DNA of 64,000 bases from Hexactinellida sp. DTS-2022. Taxonomy: Eukaryota; Porifera; Hexactinellida. The notes under the pieces were generated by a model. That model searched no databases. It saw only the letters and a program-made list of their open reading frames with translations, and had not been told where the DNA came from. This document shows, in pieces, positions 28,073 to 38,738 of the stretch. Position 1 is the first letter of the stretch. Each line of letters begins with the position of its first letter. Where the stretch lies: assembly GCA_028753945.1 (NCBI GenBank), contig JAPNXP010000003.1, positions 4,526,001 to 4,590,000 on the forward strand. Direction: 5' to 3'. Both the position numbers and the translations under genes were made by a program.

Positions 28073-30577
28073 ATGATATCTCTTGAGGCCTGGAGAGGTC
28101 GAATTGGTGTGTGGGCAGGAAGAGTGAGGCTGTCTTCCAAGAGTAGTGCCCCGAAGATGGATATTTCACTCGGGCAGACATTAGATATTTTGTGGGGCAT
28201 ATCCACACTTCTTGTGCTCGCTGTTATTATAATTTTATTGATTGTTGGTGGTGTGGAGGAAAACCCGGGACCTCCTAGAAAGGATCTAAATTCGAGTTCT
28301 GAGGAAGAGATTGATGTGCCAAAAGATTTTGATTTTGGAGAAACTTCGGGGGGTAAATTTGTGTTTTCAGCTCCTATAACTCCCATAATCAAAAAACAAA
28401 AACGTAGAGTTGTTGTTAGCTCTAAAAAGCGTCCAAAAATTTTCCGGGGACACATAAAGCGCGAAAAGGTGGCCTTAGCTTGTGAGTATGCTCCCGTTCC
28501 TACAAATAGCAGCCAAGCAAGTGTAACGGAGTCACTTGATGTTCTTGAGCTATCCGCTAAGGTCCCCAGAATTTCTGTGGAGGCCCAAAACGATACCAAA
28601 CCATTTTTCGATAGCCAAGAACATCAAGAAACTCCGTTATCTGAAAGTCAGCCCAAACTTACAACTGCCCAATCAAAAATCTCCCCATTCATCTTACAAG
28701 ATCTTCCACTTGAGGAAATGGAGATTTTTGTTGTCGGTAAATCTAGGGGTGAAAAACAAAATTTTTGTAGGGTGGAAGGGAATGCAATTTTGAATATAGG
28801 AATTTTAGAGGGAGCACTAGCTGAAGTTTCAATGTGTAAGTTTTGTCGTAAAGGTCGGCTAACTTTCTATCGAACGTCTTATAATCATGGACTCGCCTTG
28901 CATTATTATATTGTTTGTGATCAATGTTTTGTAGCTACCCATTTCTATACTCTCCCTCAGAATAGTAGCCCCCATTCTGACACAGATAATACAATAAAGT
29001 TTGGTCATAACTTGTTACAAATTTTGGGTGGTAGATTAGTTGGAATTGGTAAATCAGGACTTGATATCGTAAATACTTTCATTGGTTTGCCATCAACTTT
29101 ATCTAATAGAGCATTTTACAAGGCTCAAGCATATTTATCTAAGGTTTCCACGGATGTAGCACAAGCAAGCTGTTTGCGGGCAGCCCTAGAGCTGAGAGAA
29201 AAACACAATACGGCAGATTCAGAATTTTTAGAGGTTACTGTTTCTTATGACGGAGCCTATCAAAAAAGGGGGGGCAAATCGGGCGGTGGATTCTCTAGAT
29301 ACTGCGTTGCTTGTGCTATATCCGTGGAAACTGGGAAAGTACTAAGCTATGAAATTGCCTGTAATAGTTGCAAATTGTGTATTGAGAAGCAACAAGCTCT
29401 TAGGGAGAAACGAATAGATTTAGCTGAATATAAAATATGGAAAGAAATGCATGAATCTAGTTGCCAGGCCAAAGAATATGGCGAATATAGTTCAGTTGAG
29501 CTGGAATCAAAATTAGCACCAGTTATTTTTCGAAAGTCAATTGAACAAAAATTAATTTACTCCACAATTATTGCGGATGGTGATGATAAAAGTATCAATA
29601 TATTAGCTGAAAATAACATTTATGGGGAATTTAATATAACAATAAGGCGGGAGGAATGTCTGAGCCATGTTCAGAAGCGTATACGAATACATTTAGTTGA
29701 AAAACAAAAAGAATTTATTGCTTCTCAAAAGACATTATTGCAATATGATTTGGGACAATGTAAAACAGAAGCGCAGAAAAAATCTGTTAGAGATATATAT
29801 CGGCCATCTACGCTTAGGGATTTGAAAAAAGGGAGAGATAATTGGGGTGATAGTGAAGAATTAGGAGATATATGTAATGAAATAAATCTTTTACCTGATA
29901 ATATAATTGATAAAATAACATCTCTTTATGGCTTTGTTGTAAAAAGTAGAATTGGTGGTAATCTAATTGAATTACGTGAAGCATTGTTGGGAATTGTTTA
30001 TCATTTAGCTGCTAATGATGAGAATTGTCATGAAATGCATAAATATTGTGAGAAGGGTGCAGATTCATTTTGCATGTATCAGAAAGCAGTAGTTGCAGGA
30101 GATACAATTCCAAAACATCCCAGGTGCATCAGTTTAGCCTGTAGGGATCGAGTTTTAGAGATTTTAGCACCATATTTTTCGCTGTCATTTTTGGATAAGG
30201 TTCAGAGTGGTAACACCTCAAATCTGAATGAGAACCTTCATGGGATGATTTGGAACTGTATTAGTAAAACCAAGCCGATAGAATTGAGTTTGATGAAATT
30301 AGGTTGTAGTTTAGCTATTATTCGTTTCAACGAAGGGCTAGCTGGGATTCAAAATATTATCAATAGTTTAGGATTGAACAGGTATATTTCAATAGATAGA
30401 TTAATAAAAGAGTTTGATAATGAGAGAATTATAAATAGTTTAAGATGTGCAAAGAATACTAAGCGTAGATGGTCCCTAAAACAAGCAAAGCGCTCCCGGA
30501 AGCGTGGAGCTACCTATAAGAGCGGGGCCTATTCCCAAATAACAAGTGTGCCACGGGATATGGACTTAACAATGTAA
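28073..30577 (+). CDS. Mutator-like transposase-domain protein with N-terminal 2A-like peptide
   Basis: Intronless 834-aa frame. I chose the ATG at 28073 because the frame upstream is only an AT-rich hydrophobic run and MISLEAWRGRIGVWAGR looks like a genuine N-terminus. Residues ~40-60 are a hydrophobic segment (LLVLAVIIILLIV) leading into GGVEENPGP, a 2A-like stop-carry-on motif ending at residue 67. Residues ~70-190 are acidic/basic and probably disordered. A CxxC...CxxC pair (CKFCRKG, CDQC) lies near 255-285. The catalytic-like part has VSYDGAYQKRG (Asp ~393), IIADGDDKS (Asp ~502) and REECLSHVQKR (~524), the pattern of the Mutator-like transposase domain proteins of animals. A basic tail (KRSRKRG) ends the protein. 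No flanking terminal repeats are recognised, so it is either a degraded element with an intact frame or a domesticated gene. A polyadenylation signal lies at 30967. Confidence 0.85.
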   Translation: MISLEAWRGRIGVWAGRVRLSSKSSAPKMDISLGQTLDILWGISTLLVLAVIIILLIVGGVEENPGPPRKDLNSSSEEEIDVPKDFDFGETSGGKFVFSAPITPIIKKQKRRVVVSSKKRPKIFRGHIKREKVALACEYAPVPTNSSQASVTESLDVLELSAKVPRISVEAQNDTKPFFDSQEHQETPLSESQPKLTTAQSKISPFILQDLPLEEMEIFVVGKSRGEKQNFCRVEGNAILNIGILEGALAEVSMCKFCRKGRLTFYRTSYNHGLALHYYIVCDQCFVATHFYTLPQNSSPHSDTDNTIKFGHNLLQILGGRLVGIGKSGLDIVNTFIGLPSTLSNRAFYKAQAYLSKVSTDVAQASCLRAALELREKHNTADSEFLEVTVSYDGAYQKRGGKSGGGFSRYCVACAISVETGKVLSYEIACNSCKLCIEKQQALREKRIDLAEYKIWKEMHESSCQAKEYGEYSSVELESKLAPVIFRKSIEQKLIYSTIIADGDDKSINILAENNIYGEFNITIRREECLSHVQKRIRIHLVEKQKEFIASQKTLLQYDLGQCKTEAQKKSVRDIYRPSTLRDLKKGRDNWGDSEELGDICNEINLLPDNIIDKITSLYGFVVKSRIGGNLIELREALLGIVYHLAANDENCHEMHKYCEKGADSFCMYQKAVVAGDTIPKHPRCISLACRDRVLEILAPYFSLSFLDKVQSGNTSNLNENLHGMIWNCISKTKPIELSLMKLGCSLAIIRFNEGLAGIQNIINSLGLNRYISIDRLIKEFDNERIINSLRCAKNTKRRWSLKQAKRSRKRGATYKSGAYSQITSVPRDMDLTM
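28247..28273 (+). other. 2A-like ribosome-skipping motif GGVEENPGP
   Basis: The codons read G-G-V-E-E-N-P-G-P directly after a hydrophobic helix, as in 2A peptides (consensus D-x-E-x-N-P-G-P). The consensus Asp is Gly here. If active, translation would release a 66-residue leader with a hydrophobic tail and start the transposase-like protein at Pro67. 2A-like N-termini that also act as signal sequences are known in sea urchin and sponge proteins. Activity of the Gly variant is not established by the sequence. Confidence 0.75.
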
Positions 30578-30614
30578 AATATGTGGAGGGAGCGAAGACA
30601 GTGGGATATTACAT

Positions 30615-30782
30615 ATGGCGGGTAGTAGTATTGGTAGAGATATTAGTGTAAGTGTGGCCTGGTTATGTTGTGATATCTGTGATGGCTGGCATCATAATAA
30701 TTGTTTGAGGAATATGAATGGTTTAACTGTTGTTGTCGGAGAGGAAGATTTGTGGATATGCCCCTTGTGTAATTGTTGTTAG
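30615..30782 (+). CDS. Small ORF with partial PHD-finger signature
   Basis: A 55-aa frame starting MAGSSIGRD. The run WLCCDICDGWHHNNC...DLWICPLCNCC matches ligands 3-8 of a PHD finger (C-x2-C, H-x2-C, W-x-C-x2-C). The first Cys pair is missing in frame. It begins 37 bp after the transposase stop in another frame, so it may be the remnant of a C-terminal PHD finger, a second ORF of the same element, or a downstream exon. PHD fingers read histone H3 tails and are found on several transposase families. Confidence 0.55.
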   Translation: MAGSSIGRDISVSVAWLCCDICDGWHHNNCLRNMNGLTVVVGEEDLWICPLCNCC

Positions 30783-31965
30783 TCACTATAACTTTTTATT
30801 TGTTTGTGTAAAAGTTAACATTTGTTATACAATTTAAAAATAATCTCAACCTTAATTGTAATAATTGTAATATTTTGATAGTTTTTGTATGTTTAGTTGT
30901 TTACCACTTATATAAATTTATTAATGGATTAAATATTTAAATATTTGTTCTTTATAACATGTGTTCAATAAATTATCAGTGTCACTACAACCATACTCTT
31001 GACTGCTAAGGGATAACTATAACTATTATACGTATACTGGCTAGGGGATTGAGTTCTACGATTATGAATTGCTACTTGTATCTTTCAATTAGCTTCAAAT
31101 ATATCCATGCCACAGAGGCGAACAGTGGTATTCTACCCCAACATGTGTGGATTCCTTATTATTACAAACTACAATAGTATTTTACCAAAAGGACAGACTT
31201 CAATGTTCAATTTACCCACCCCAGAGGACCCTCGCTCCTCACAACATTCCTCCTGGGAGGAGGAGGGTATTTCCTCTCCCGTAGATGGGGGAGGTGAACA
31301 TAATTCATATTGGTGGTGGCGGTGGCGGACGCGGAGGTACATCCCTTATCAGGTTAGAATTATTTATGGATACAATGTATTTTGCATTCTAAACTACAAT
31401 TTACATAATGAATATACTTGACATTCAATTGTAAATGAATACAACAAAATATTAATTTCCCACCTGTACATTTGTTTCCTGAATTTCTCTATTGCTTTTT
31501 TCAAAAGCCCCTAACTCAAAAGTAAAATTTCGGCCCCTAATAAGATGTATTTTTGTCAATATAGTACTTAGAATGAAAAACTAAGTGGTTACCAGTGAGT
31601 GGTTTTCGTTAGCTCTCATAATAAAGATACATCCTGGCTATGTATGGATTTAATCAATATGTAATATTTCATTAGTTTTATCAATTTTAGATCAATAAAT
31701 TCTCGTTTTTAACTGACATCACTTAAAATTCTTGAAAATCACATTAAAAAGTAGTTTTACTCAATACCCATATATCTACTCCAGATAAACGTGATTTTTC
31801 ATAGTTCAACTTATTAATATTGATCATTGTTTTGGAATCTATTACTTAAATGTGTAAAAATCCGAAAATATATTTTTTCAATGCTACTTGAACTTCAAAT
31901 ATTAGTGCGCTTTTGGAATCTATATGATGAACCAATTCGACAGAGAAAACTTTAGTAAAATCGGT
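30783..31965. other. No supported gene; polyadenylation signal and AT-rich DNA
   Basis: AATAAA at 30967-30972 may end the transposase transcript. A 104-codon frame at 31107-31421 (proline/glutamate and tryptophan-arginine rich, with a GT donor-like site near 31351) has no recognisable domain and I do not call it. The rest is low-complexity AT-rich sequence. Confidence 0.5.
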
Positions 31966-32581
31966 TCATTCGTTCTTAAAAAGTGTCGGGGGTATTGAAA
32001 AGCGAGGATAAGGGAGTCGTCGCTTTTCAATACAACCGTTAATAATTATTAGCTTTGGCTTGTCACTTAGCCTTGGACAGTTGGTAGAATTAAGTTTTTT
32101 TCTTATTTCTTCAACTGTTATTGCGTACCCCTTGGTATCTGCAGACTTCTGCTCTCCATAGCCCACGCAGTATATCCCATCTTCCCCTCCATGAGAGCTG
32201 CAATATATATCGTAATAAACACAGAGGTTAGTTGCAGTGGTTCCCACCTGGAGTCCACGGACCCAGTATGGTGTATACGGTCAATGGGAGGAGCTCACAG
32301 AATGTTTGGTATTTGCGAAGGGGGTCCACGGTTGAAAAGGTTGGGAATCGCGTGAGTACGGTCCCTACTTACCAAATATCGAAATCTTGGTGTTAGAGAT
32401 AGTTTGTAAAAGTGATAATATTTGATTATTTGTCAAGTCTTGATACTTTTCTATTATCAGTCCCAGTGAAGTCACGAGATTCGTCAGATATGTTATTTCA
32501 TTATCTGCTGCTTCTCTTAGCAAAACTCCATAATTTTCTAACTTATTTACTATGATAATTTCGTAGCCCCGTGGCACTCCT
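31966..32581 (-). pseudogene. Caspase-like p20 fragment in two pieces, broken
   Basis: The 5' piece (32365-32581) reads PRGYEIIIVNKLENYG..LREAADNEITYLTNLVTSLGLIIEKYQDLTNNQI, matching the start of a caspase p20 subunit. It is preceded by an AG acceptor-like site and followed by GTAAGT. The 3' piece (31966 to about 32247) contains CSSHGGEDGIYC, with the catalytic-His SHG motif, and CPRLSDKPKLIIINGC, where the Cys sits in the QACRG position but the following Arg-Gly is lost. The two pieces are separated by ~120 bp that resembles a hAT-type MITE. The GTAAGT donor and the nearest AG do not keep the frame. The C-terminal p10 half is absent; the frame runs into a repeat ending near 31966. I read it as a decayed caspase of the expanded invertebrate type. 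Confidence 0.7.
32232..32356. mobile_element. hAT-type MITE remnant between the caspase pieces
   Basis: CAGTGGTTCCCACC at the left and GGTTGGGAATCGC at the right are the ends seen again at 39997-40158 and 54497-54644. The inner motif ATTCTGTG..C..CCC.ATTGACCGTAT, read in reverse here, is shared as well. No clean 8-bp target duplication is visible. Confidence 0.65.
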
Positions 32582-32841
32582 AATATATCTAAGTTTCGAT
32601 TATTTTATTAAGCAAGATGCTCTGTCTGACTAAGTAAGTATGGGTTAATCAGATTTTGACCAGATTTTGACTTCAGGTACGGATAAATTAGTAGAATTGA
32701 GGCTAGTTGGGAATGTCGTATAAAGTATTTCATACTACTGTAGATTAATAGTTGTAGCCACATTAAGTTAGGGTCAGAGATAATACCCAGGGGAACTTTT
32801 TTTATAAAATAATTCTTAGGGGATCTAAATAATCCCCCCAC

Positions 32842-33684
32842 TCATATTATATTTACAAACTGCTGGTTAAACACCACTGGAGTCCGCATATCTGTACTCG
32901 GGCTTCAAACCTCCATTGTATCCCAACTATACGTAACAAGTCAAATTGTTGGGTCAATGTGACCCACATTTCGAGTCCCGTGATGTCCCAGAAAGACAGC
33001 ACATTTAATTCGATGAATTAATGTGCTGTCTTTTTAATTATATTTTAATTTAAATTAACCCTTCGTTGCATACGAAACTGAATGTGAAACTGAAAGTTAG
33101 ATGAACAATAAAATCAGTTTAATTCAAGACACTAAAACTACAAAGAGGTCTAAATAATCATAAATGCAAGCAAATAAACAACTCAAACACTCGGTTAGTT
33201 CAGAATACAACTAGCGCTGTGAGGAGTGAGAGGAGACAGGAGAGGAGTCAGCTGAGAGTGTAGTCTAGAGGAGACAGAGAGGGTATCAACAGAGCAAGTG
33301 GCTATTCAAGTGGATAATGGCTCTATAGGAACTGTTATGGAAGTTAATTGTACAGGGTGAGTCTGTGTAGATTATACGTACACAGTATACTCCGCTTAAT
33401 AGAGCCACCAGTTAATAGATTTATCCCACAATGGGGTTAAAATGTCACATAATTTATAGGACGGAATTGCAGTATGACTAAAAATATTTTCGGTTATTAG
33501 ATTTAAATAGGTAAACTACCCTCGGACCAAAGTTACTCAGGAAAACTGGATTTAGTGCCAATAATGGAGGTATTGTAACAAGTGTAAACAACAACAATGT
33601 AACTAAGATATAATACTGTGTATGTAAACAAATATTTACTGATATAAATACATTGAACACATACCTTAGAACAGAGATGCGAAG
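32842..33684. other. No supported gene; two adjacent small hairpins
   Basis: GGGTCAATGTGACCC (near 32951-32965) precedes a 42-bp palindrome at 32992-33033 (AAAGACAGCACATT... and reverse complement) followed by a T-run. The 60-codon frame at 33478-33660 is featureless. This stretch is the 3' flank of the NLR gene. Confidence 0.5.
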
Positions 33685-36600
33685 TTAATCCCACAATTTA
33701 AGCTCAATAGCGAACTCATCAGCTGTTTCCCTGAGTAACAAGATGAGATTTCCATCTGTTTCAGGTAGTCCTAGGATACTCAGTATCTCCAGCTGTGAGA
33801 CAGTAGGGATCAGGTTAGCTAGAGGCTCGCAGGATAGAGAAGTTAGATCGCAATCATATAGCCATAGACTCCTAATAGCAGGATGGTAGATGAAACCCTC
33901 ACATAGAGATAACAATTCTGTGTCTGAGAGGGAGACAGAAGAGAAATACAATTCAACTAATGACTCCATTTTGTTAACAGCTCTACTCCAGTGAGTTACG
34001 TCATTAGTTGGTAGAGTAGTGAAAGATAGGTTTAGATGAACTAAATTAGTACAAAGTTCCAAACTATTGAGAAGTAAACTCCAATTAATCAAACCCGTTC
34101 TATGCAAACACCATAACTCCATTCCTCTTAATGAGTGTCTGTTCTGTTTAATAATCTGTATGAGATAAAGATAGAGAGTTGTGTCTTTTGTAGTATCATC
34201 TTGTATCTCTAGATAAGTTAGGTTCGACAGATTACTTATTGCAAGTAGCATGGAGGCATTATCGAATCTAAACTCCTGTAGCTTGGAGAACTGAGGTAGC
34301 ACAGCTGTTAGGGCAGGAATGAAAATGAGGTATAATACTCTTAATTGTGTCGCCTGACACAGAGCTGGTACCAGAGCCTCGTATTCAGTTTCAGATTCCT
34401 GAACAAATAAGCATTGAATGGTAGTGAGATGATTGGTTAATTCAGATGAATATTTATTATAGGTCAGTTTCATGCAGGTTATAATCTGATTGGCTGTGGT
34501 AGGGAAGAGATTAACAGCTGTCTCATTCCTGAAATTACAGAATTCTAGCTCAATACTAATTTTGGTATCAAACTTAATGCCTTTCTCTATAATTAGATCT
34601 GTATAGGATAGGACTGTTGCAGAATCTTTGTGACGGAAGCTCAATGCTAATAAACTAACCGAACAAATCCTAATTTCCTGCAACAAGGAGCTGAATTGTG
34701 TGGGGTTGATGAAAGCAGTGTCGAGATAAATCAGTTGAATTTGAGCAGCATATTTGAGAGATTGTACAAAGCAAATCCACTCATTTGGAGACACGGATTG
34801 TTGTACATACAAGTAAATCGGATTAGGAAAAAATCGTTGGAAATAGGCAAACCAAGTTGGAACTGAATGGGAATTAGTTTCATAAATAATTGTAGATAAT
34901 TGAATGAAAATCTCCGTTAATTCATCCCAGGCTGCATGGTGATATAACAGTGCGTATTTAAGTTGATTGCTCATAGGCATATCGATGAGTTGGATGGGCT
35001 GAGGAGTCCGGTATCTGTAATATATGGACAGAATAGCAGCTGCCTCATCACACAAGAGTCCACAGAGGAACCTGAGTACCATTCGGAACAGGGACAAGTT
35101 AGCCTTGGAGTGGGAAATATATCTAGCACTGTAGCACTGCTCAGTCCATTTAGTGTGTTCTAAATAGAGGGCAGATACGAATTCCTGCATTGTCAGGTGA
35201 ACAAATGTCCAGACTGTTTTCAATAGGCCGACGGACTCCTTTCGGTAGTGCTCGTGTGCGAGACCGAGGCATTGACACGGGTATTCTTCTTGTTCCAACA
35301 CGAGAATGACATTTTCTTCCGAGGCTAGATCTCTGTTGGCGACACCAATCATTGCTATGAACCCTATCTTATGTAGGCAGGCCAGTATGTCGGGATGGAG
35401 GTTTGAGATCTGTGAAACTCTGGAGAACCGCTGCAGCCCCATTCTCGTCAATTCTCTTCGGATCATGTACAGTGTCAGTTCGTAGTAGAGCTTGGTTATC
35501 GTGTTAATGGAGGAAGAAGCTTCTCCTTTCATCAGAGCGGCGAAGAGCGATGCGTTGACAGGTATCAGGGCCAATTGCTTTATCTCGTCATGTCGCTCCA
35601 TTAAAGCAATGCACGCTTTCAGTTTAGATACGTCTGTGATTTGTTTTTTGAAATAAATATCTCGATTTTGTGGCGAAAACCCAAGCACATGATAAAAACG
35701 GTCAATTTTCAGGTCATTTTGTGAAGAGATGCTTGTCCATGCGCCGGGGCGACTTGTGAGTATTATTGTGGATTTTGTTAGAGTTTGCCGAGATAGTAAT
35801 TAGCAGAGGAACGTTTTCTCAAATGGGACCTTCCGAGTAAACTCGTCCAGTCCGTCTATTATCATCAGGAGTCCCTCTCCATCAGAGCCTGCGAGGTGCT
35901 TAGCGAGATCACTCGGCCAGTTTGCTCCCTTTGGTAAACCCAGACACAGCCACTTACTGATGTATTCCTTTTCTATTTTGATTTTGTTTTCGTATCGCGT
36001 GACCTCCATGACATACCAATCAGTGTCCCGACAAGGAATTGAGATGGAGTATTTAATTCCGATATATTCACTACTGCTAAATCTCAGAGCTGTTCGCTTC
36101 ATCAAAAACGTTTTCCCACAGCCTGGGTTGCCTATAATGCACCAAATTTCCGATTTATTTTGTTCATATGCGTTAAGGTCTTTTGTGAAATCGATTGGTT
36201 CAATTTCCACTTCTTTGTTAGCGATTTTCCTGAGGTACGCAATTTCGTTGTATGTAGTCTCGTCAGCCATGTTGATTGCCTTTGGTTTTTGTTTCAGGAT
36301 TGTAAGGTCCACATAAACATGCGAGAGACTGACTGATTCGTCATCGTCCAACATTTGCTTAACTTGTCTGTGTTGACTTTTGGAAAAGTCTCTCAATTTC
36401 TGTTCCCATTGTTTAATTTCCTTTTCTAGGTTTTCAACTTCAATTTTGAATTTCCTTTCAAATTCCCCATCATCCATTCTTGAAAATATTCTCTTGTACT
36501 TTTCGAGTTTTCCTGCGACGTCATTTCTCTGTACGCTTTTCATTATTTCACTCAACTGATTGAGATCTTTGTGAATATAGTTTTTCTCTAGCAATTTATT

Positions 36601-37002
36601 TAGCGTCATTTCAAATCCTACATTCTCTACGGCTTCCTTAGCAACGGTCATGTAGGTTATCTTCCATTGTCCCTTCTTAACTTCGGTCTTTAATAGGTCG
36701 ATTAGAGTTCTGATTGTCAGTTCATCTCCCTCGAATTCCACTTCGCATGGAGAGGATGAACACAGCCAGGAAATCTCACATGCCAATGTTGTTAGTTCCG
36801 GTCTAACGTCCACCAATGCTTGATAGAAATGGTACGGATTATGGTTGTTCCATCGTTTAATTGCGAATAGGAAATTGTTTGCGTCGGTTATATCTTCACA
36901 CAAAGCTTCCGGTAAATTAATCACGTTTTGAATTTGCGAAGTATCAGCTTTTGTAAGCTGACTCGAAAGATCAGTTAAAGTTTTCATTTCGGCGAATTCC
37001 AT
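33685..37002 (-). pseudogene. NLR-type gene (death-fold-like, NACHT, LRR) with one in-frame TAA
   Basis: One continuous minus-strand frame starting at ATG 37002 and ending at 33685, broken only by a TAA at 35800-35802. Residues 1-75 are helical and resemble a death-fold domain (LPEALCEDITDANNF...FYQALVDVRPEL). Residues ~165-215 form a charged coiled coil. The NACHT part has the P-loop GNPGCGKT (291-298) and Walker B LLMIIDGLDEF (378-388). The stop is codon 401. After it the same frame goes straight on with TIILTSRPGAW (the sensor motif), the NACHT helical region, and about 8 leucine-rich repeats (LTYLEI, LVHLNLS, LVELYFS, IRSLWLY). NACHT-LRR proteins sense microbial signals or danger in the cytosol and oligomerise through NACHT. 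The frame downstream stays open for 704 codons, so the stop is recent, polymorphic, an assembly error, or read through. No splice sites frame it convincingly. Confidence 0.88.
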
Positions 37003-37530
37003 CTTTGGAATGTTACGACCTAAGATAGAGTAGATTCATATACATGGCTCTTTTCGAGGATTGGAATTGTTACATATGTTAGTTTGACTATCTCAACTAA
37101 TAATTACCAGCTTACGTCCGCTTTTTTAGCAAACTGAGGTTAAAACTTCGAATGACGGGATGATAAACAAGTATTGGGTTTTATGTCCTTGATTGTTCAA
37201 AAGGCTGCAAATCATCTTTACATTCAACTTATGCTATTACCAACATATACGTATAGCACCATTGTACAATATTATTTGTAAAGTTATCATAGTTTGGGTG
37301 CTAAGTACACCTCACTGACGCTGAGAATGCTTTCAGGAAGGCACCTTCTCAACTTATGAGGTCGAACGCACTATTTCCCCTCCAATGCACTGTTTGTAAT
37401 TGCTCATTCCTTAGAATAGCAACGTAATCAGACTGTAAGGATTGCAGTAATATTTATGAATCGAAATTAAGTGTTATGAGAAACCACTGTAATAGTATAT
37501 ATATAACAAAATGAAATACAAGTACGTACA
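37003..37530. other. Upstream flank of the NLR; nothing recognised
   Basis: AT-rich DNA 5' of the NLR start. It probably holds the promoter and any 5' untranslated exon, but no element can be named from sequence. Confidence 0.4.
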
Positions 37531-38083
37531 TCTATATTATTAAATCTCGATTGTTGTGTGTGTTTGTTTGTTTGTCCGGATTGTATTAAAGTGATGGGGG
37601 GATAGAAACCGCATTAATATATGAGATATAAACTAACTGTCAAATGTTATAATTGGTAAACAAATGTTATAATAGGTAAACAAGTTGCTGAACACGAATT
37701 TCGCATTTATAAATTTCTAATATGAATATTTGTTGTTGTTTACAAAAAAGGTAAACAAATTAATGAAAATTCAAAATCAAACCAGAAGTTAGCTTACAAC
37801 GGGTATTATAGGTAAAGAAGTATGCTGAACACGAATTTCGCATTTCTAAAGTTCTAATTTGAACCTTTATTGTTGTTGTTTACACAAATAGGTAAACAAA
37901 TTAATGAAAATTCAAAATCAACCCAGAAGTTAGCTTTCAACGGGTATTATAAGTATATAACTATGACAAATATTACTAACTATGTAATCATTTGTTTAGT
38001 GAGGAGTAAGGCCGATATGCGGCCGTTAACTTGAGGTGCGTAGCACCGATCTGTCACAAAGCGACCGAGACCGAAGGGCTCGT
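37531..38083 (+). mobile_element. Helitron-like non-autonomous element, family A
   Basis: The 5' end TCTATATTATTAAATCTCG followed by a GTTGTGTGTGTTTG run and TTTGTCCGG is typical of Helitron 5' ends. The 3' end is the hairpin CGAGACCGAAGGGCTCG followed by T. Inside are two ~180-bp tandem repeats with TAGGTAAACAA and AACGGGTATTATA. No Rep/helicase ORF. The 3' terminus (CTCGT) differs from the usual CTRRT. Copies: 40301-40427, 48044-48384, 56899-57599 and 62981-63378. Confidence 0.8.
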
Positions 38084-38309
38084 ACTACATAAACCTATAT
38101 ACACCTTTATAAACCATTATAGACAAGTGACCGCTATAGAGTCATTATAATGGTCATTATTAGACTCGGTCTACTGTATGTTACAATTGGATGATAAGTA
38201 TCTTCAATTAGTGATTACTAATTATAATACAGTAAATCTGGGTCGATTATTAAATAACTAATTTTTTTCTGCATTATTTATATTTCTTCGAAATTTTATT
38301 AATGTACAG

Positions 38310-38738
38310 CAGAGTGGACCATGGTCCATGGGTCAACATTGGTGACCCATGACCCATCTGACCCATCCCATTTCTGATCCATGACCCATTGACCCATTGA
38401 CCCATGACCCATCGAGTGACCCATTGACCCATCACACAATTTTAAATATCTAAATACTATAGTGTAACATTAACAGAATAACAGAATAACCGTTTAAATT
38501 ACCTCAACAAACCTACTTGTTGCAATGTTGAATACGTTTAGTATTTCAATGCACATCAATGTTATAATAATATTGATGATGATGAGTGAAACGTATTTTA
38601 ACTGAAGATTACATTGAAATTCCACATGGGTCATGGGTCATGGGTCACGGAGCCGTGACCCATGACCCATCTGACCCATCGATTTAGGTGACCCATCTGA
38701 CCCATGACCCATGACCCATCGACCCATGGTCCACTCTG
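38310..38738. mobile_element. MITE built of GACCCAT repeats, hAT-like ends
   Basis: Terminal inverted repeats CAGAGTGGACCATGG / CCATGGTCCACTCTG. Subterminal regions are arrays of TGACCCATCTGACCCATGACC on one side and the inverted form on the other, with an AT-rich centre. No convincing target duplication. Confidence 0.8.

Noticed and set aside
32608-32841. 77-codon minus-strand frame upstream of the caspase piece
   Set aside because: Could be a pro-domain exon by position, but nothing in it resembles CARD, DED or caspase sequence.
32951-33000. Possible tRNA-like T arm (TTTCGAGTCCCG)
   Set aside because: The flanking bases do not form a T stem, and no D arm, anticodon arm or acceptor stem could be placed.
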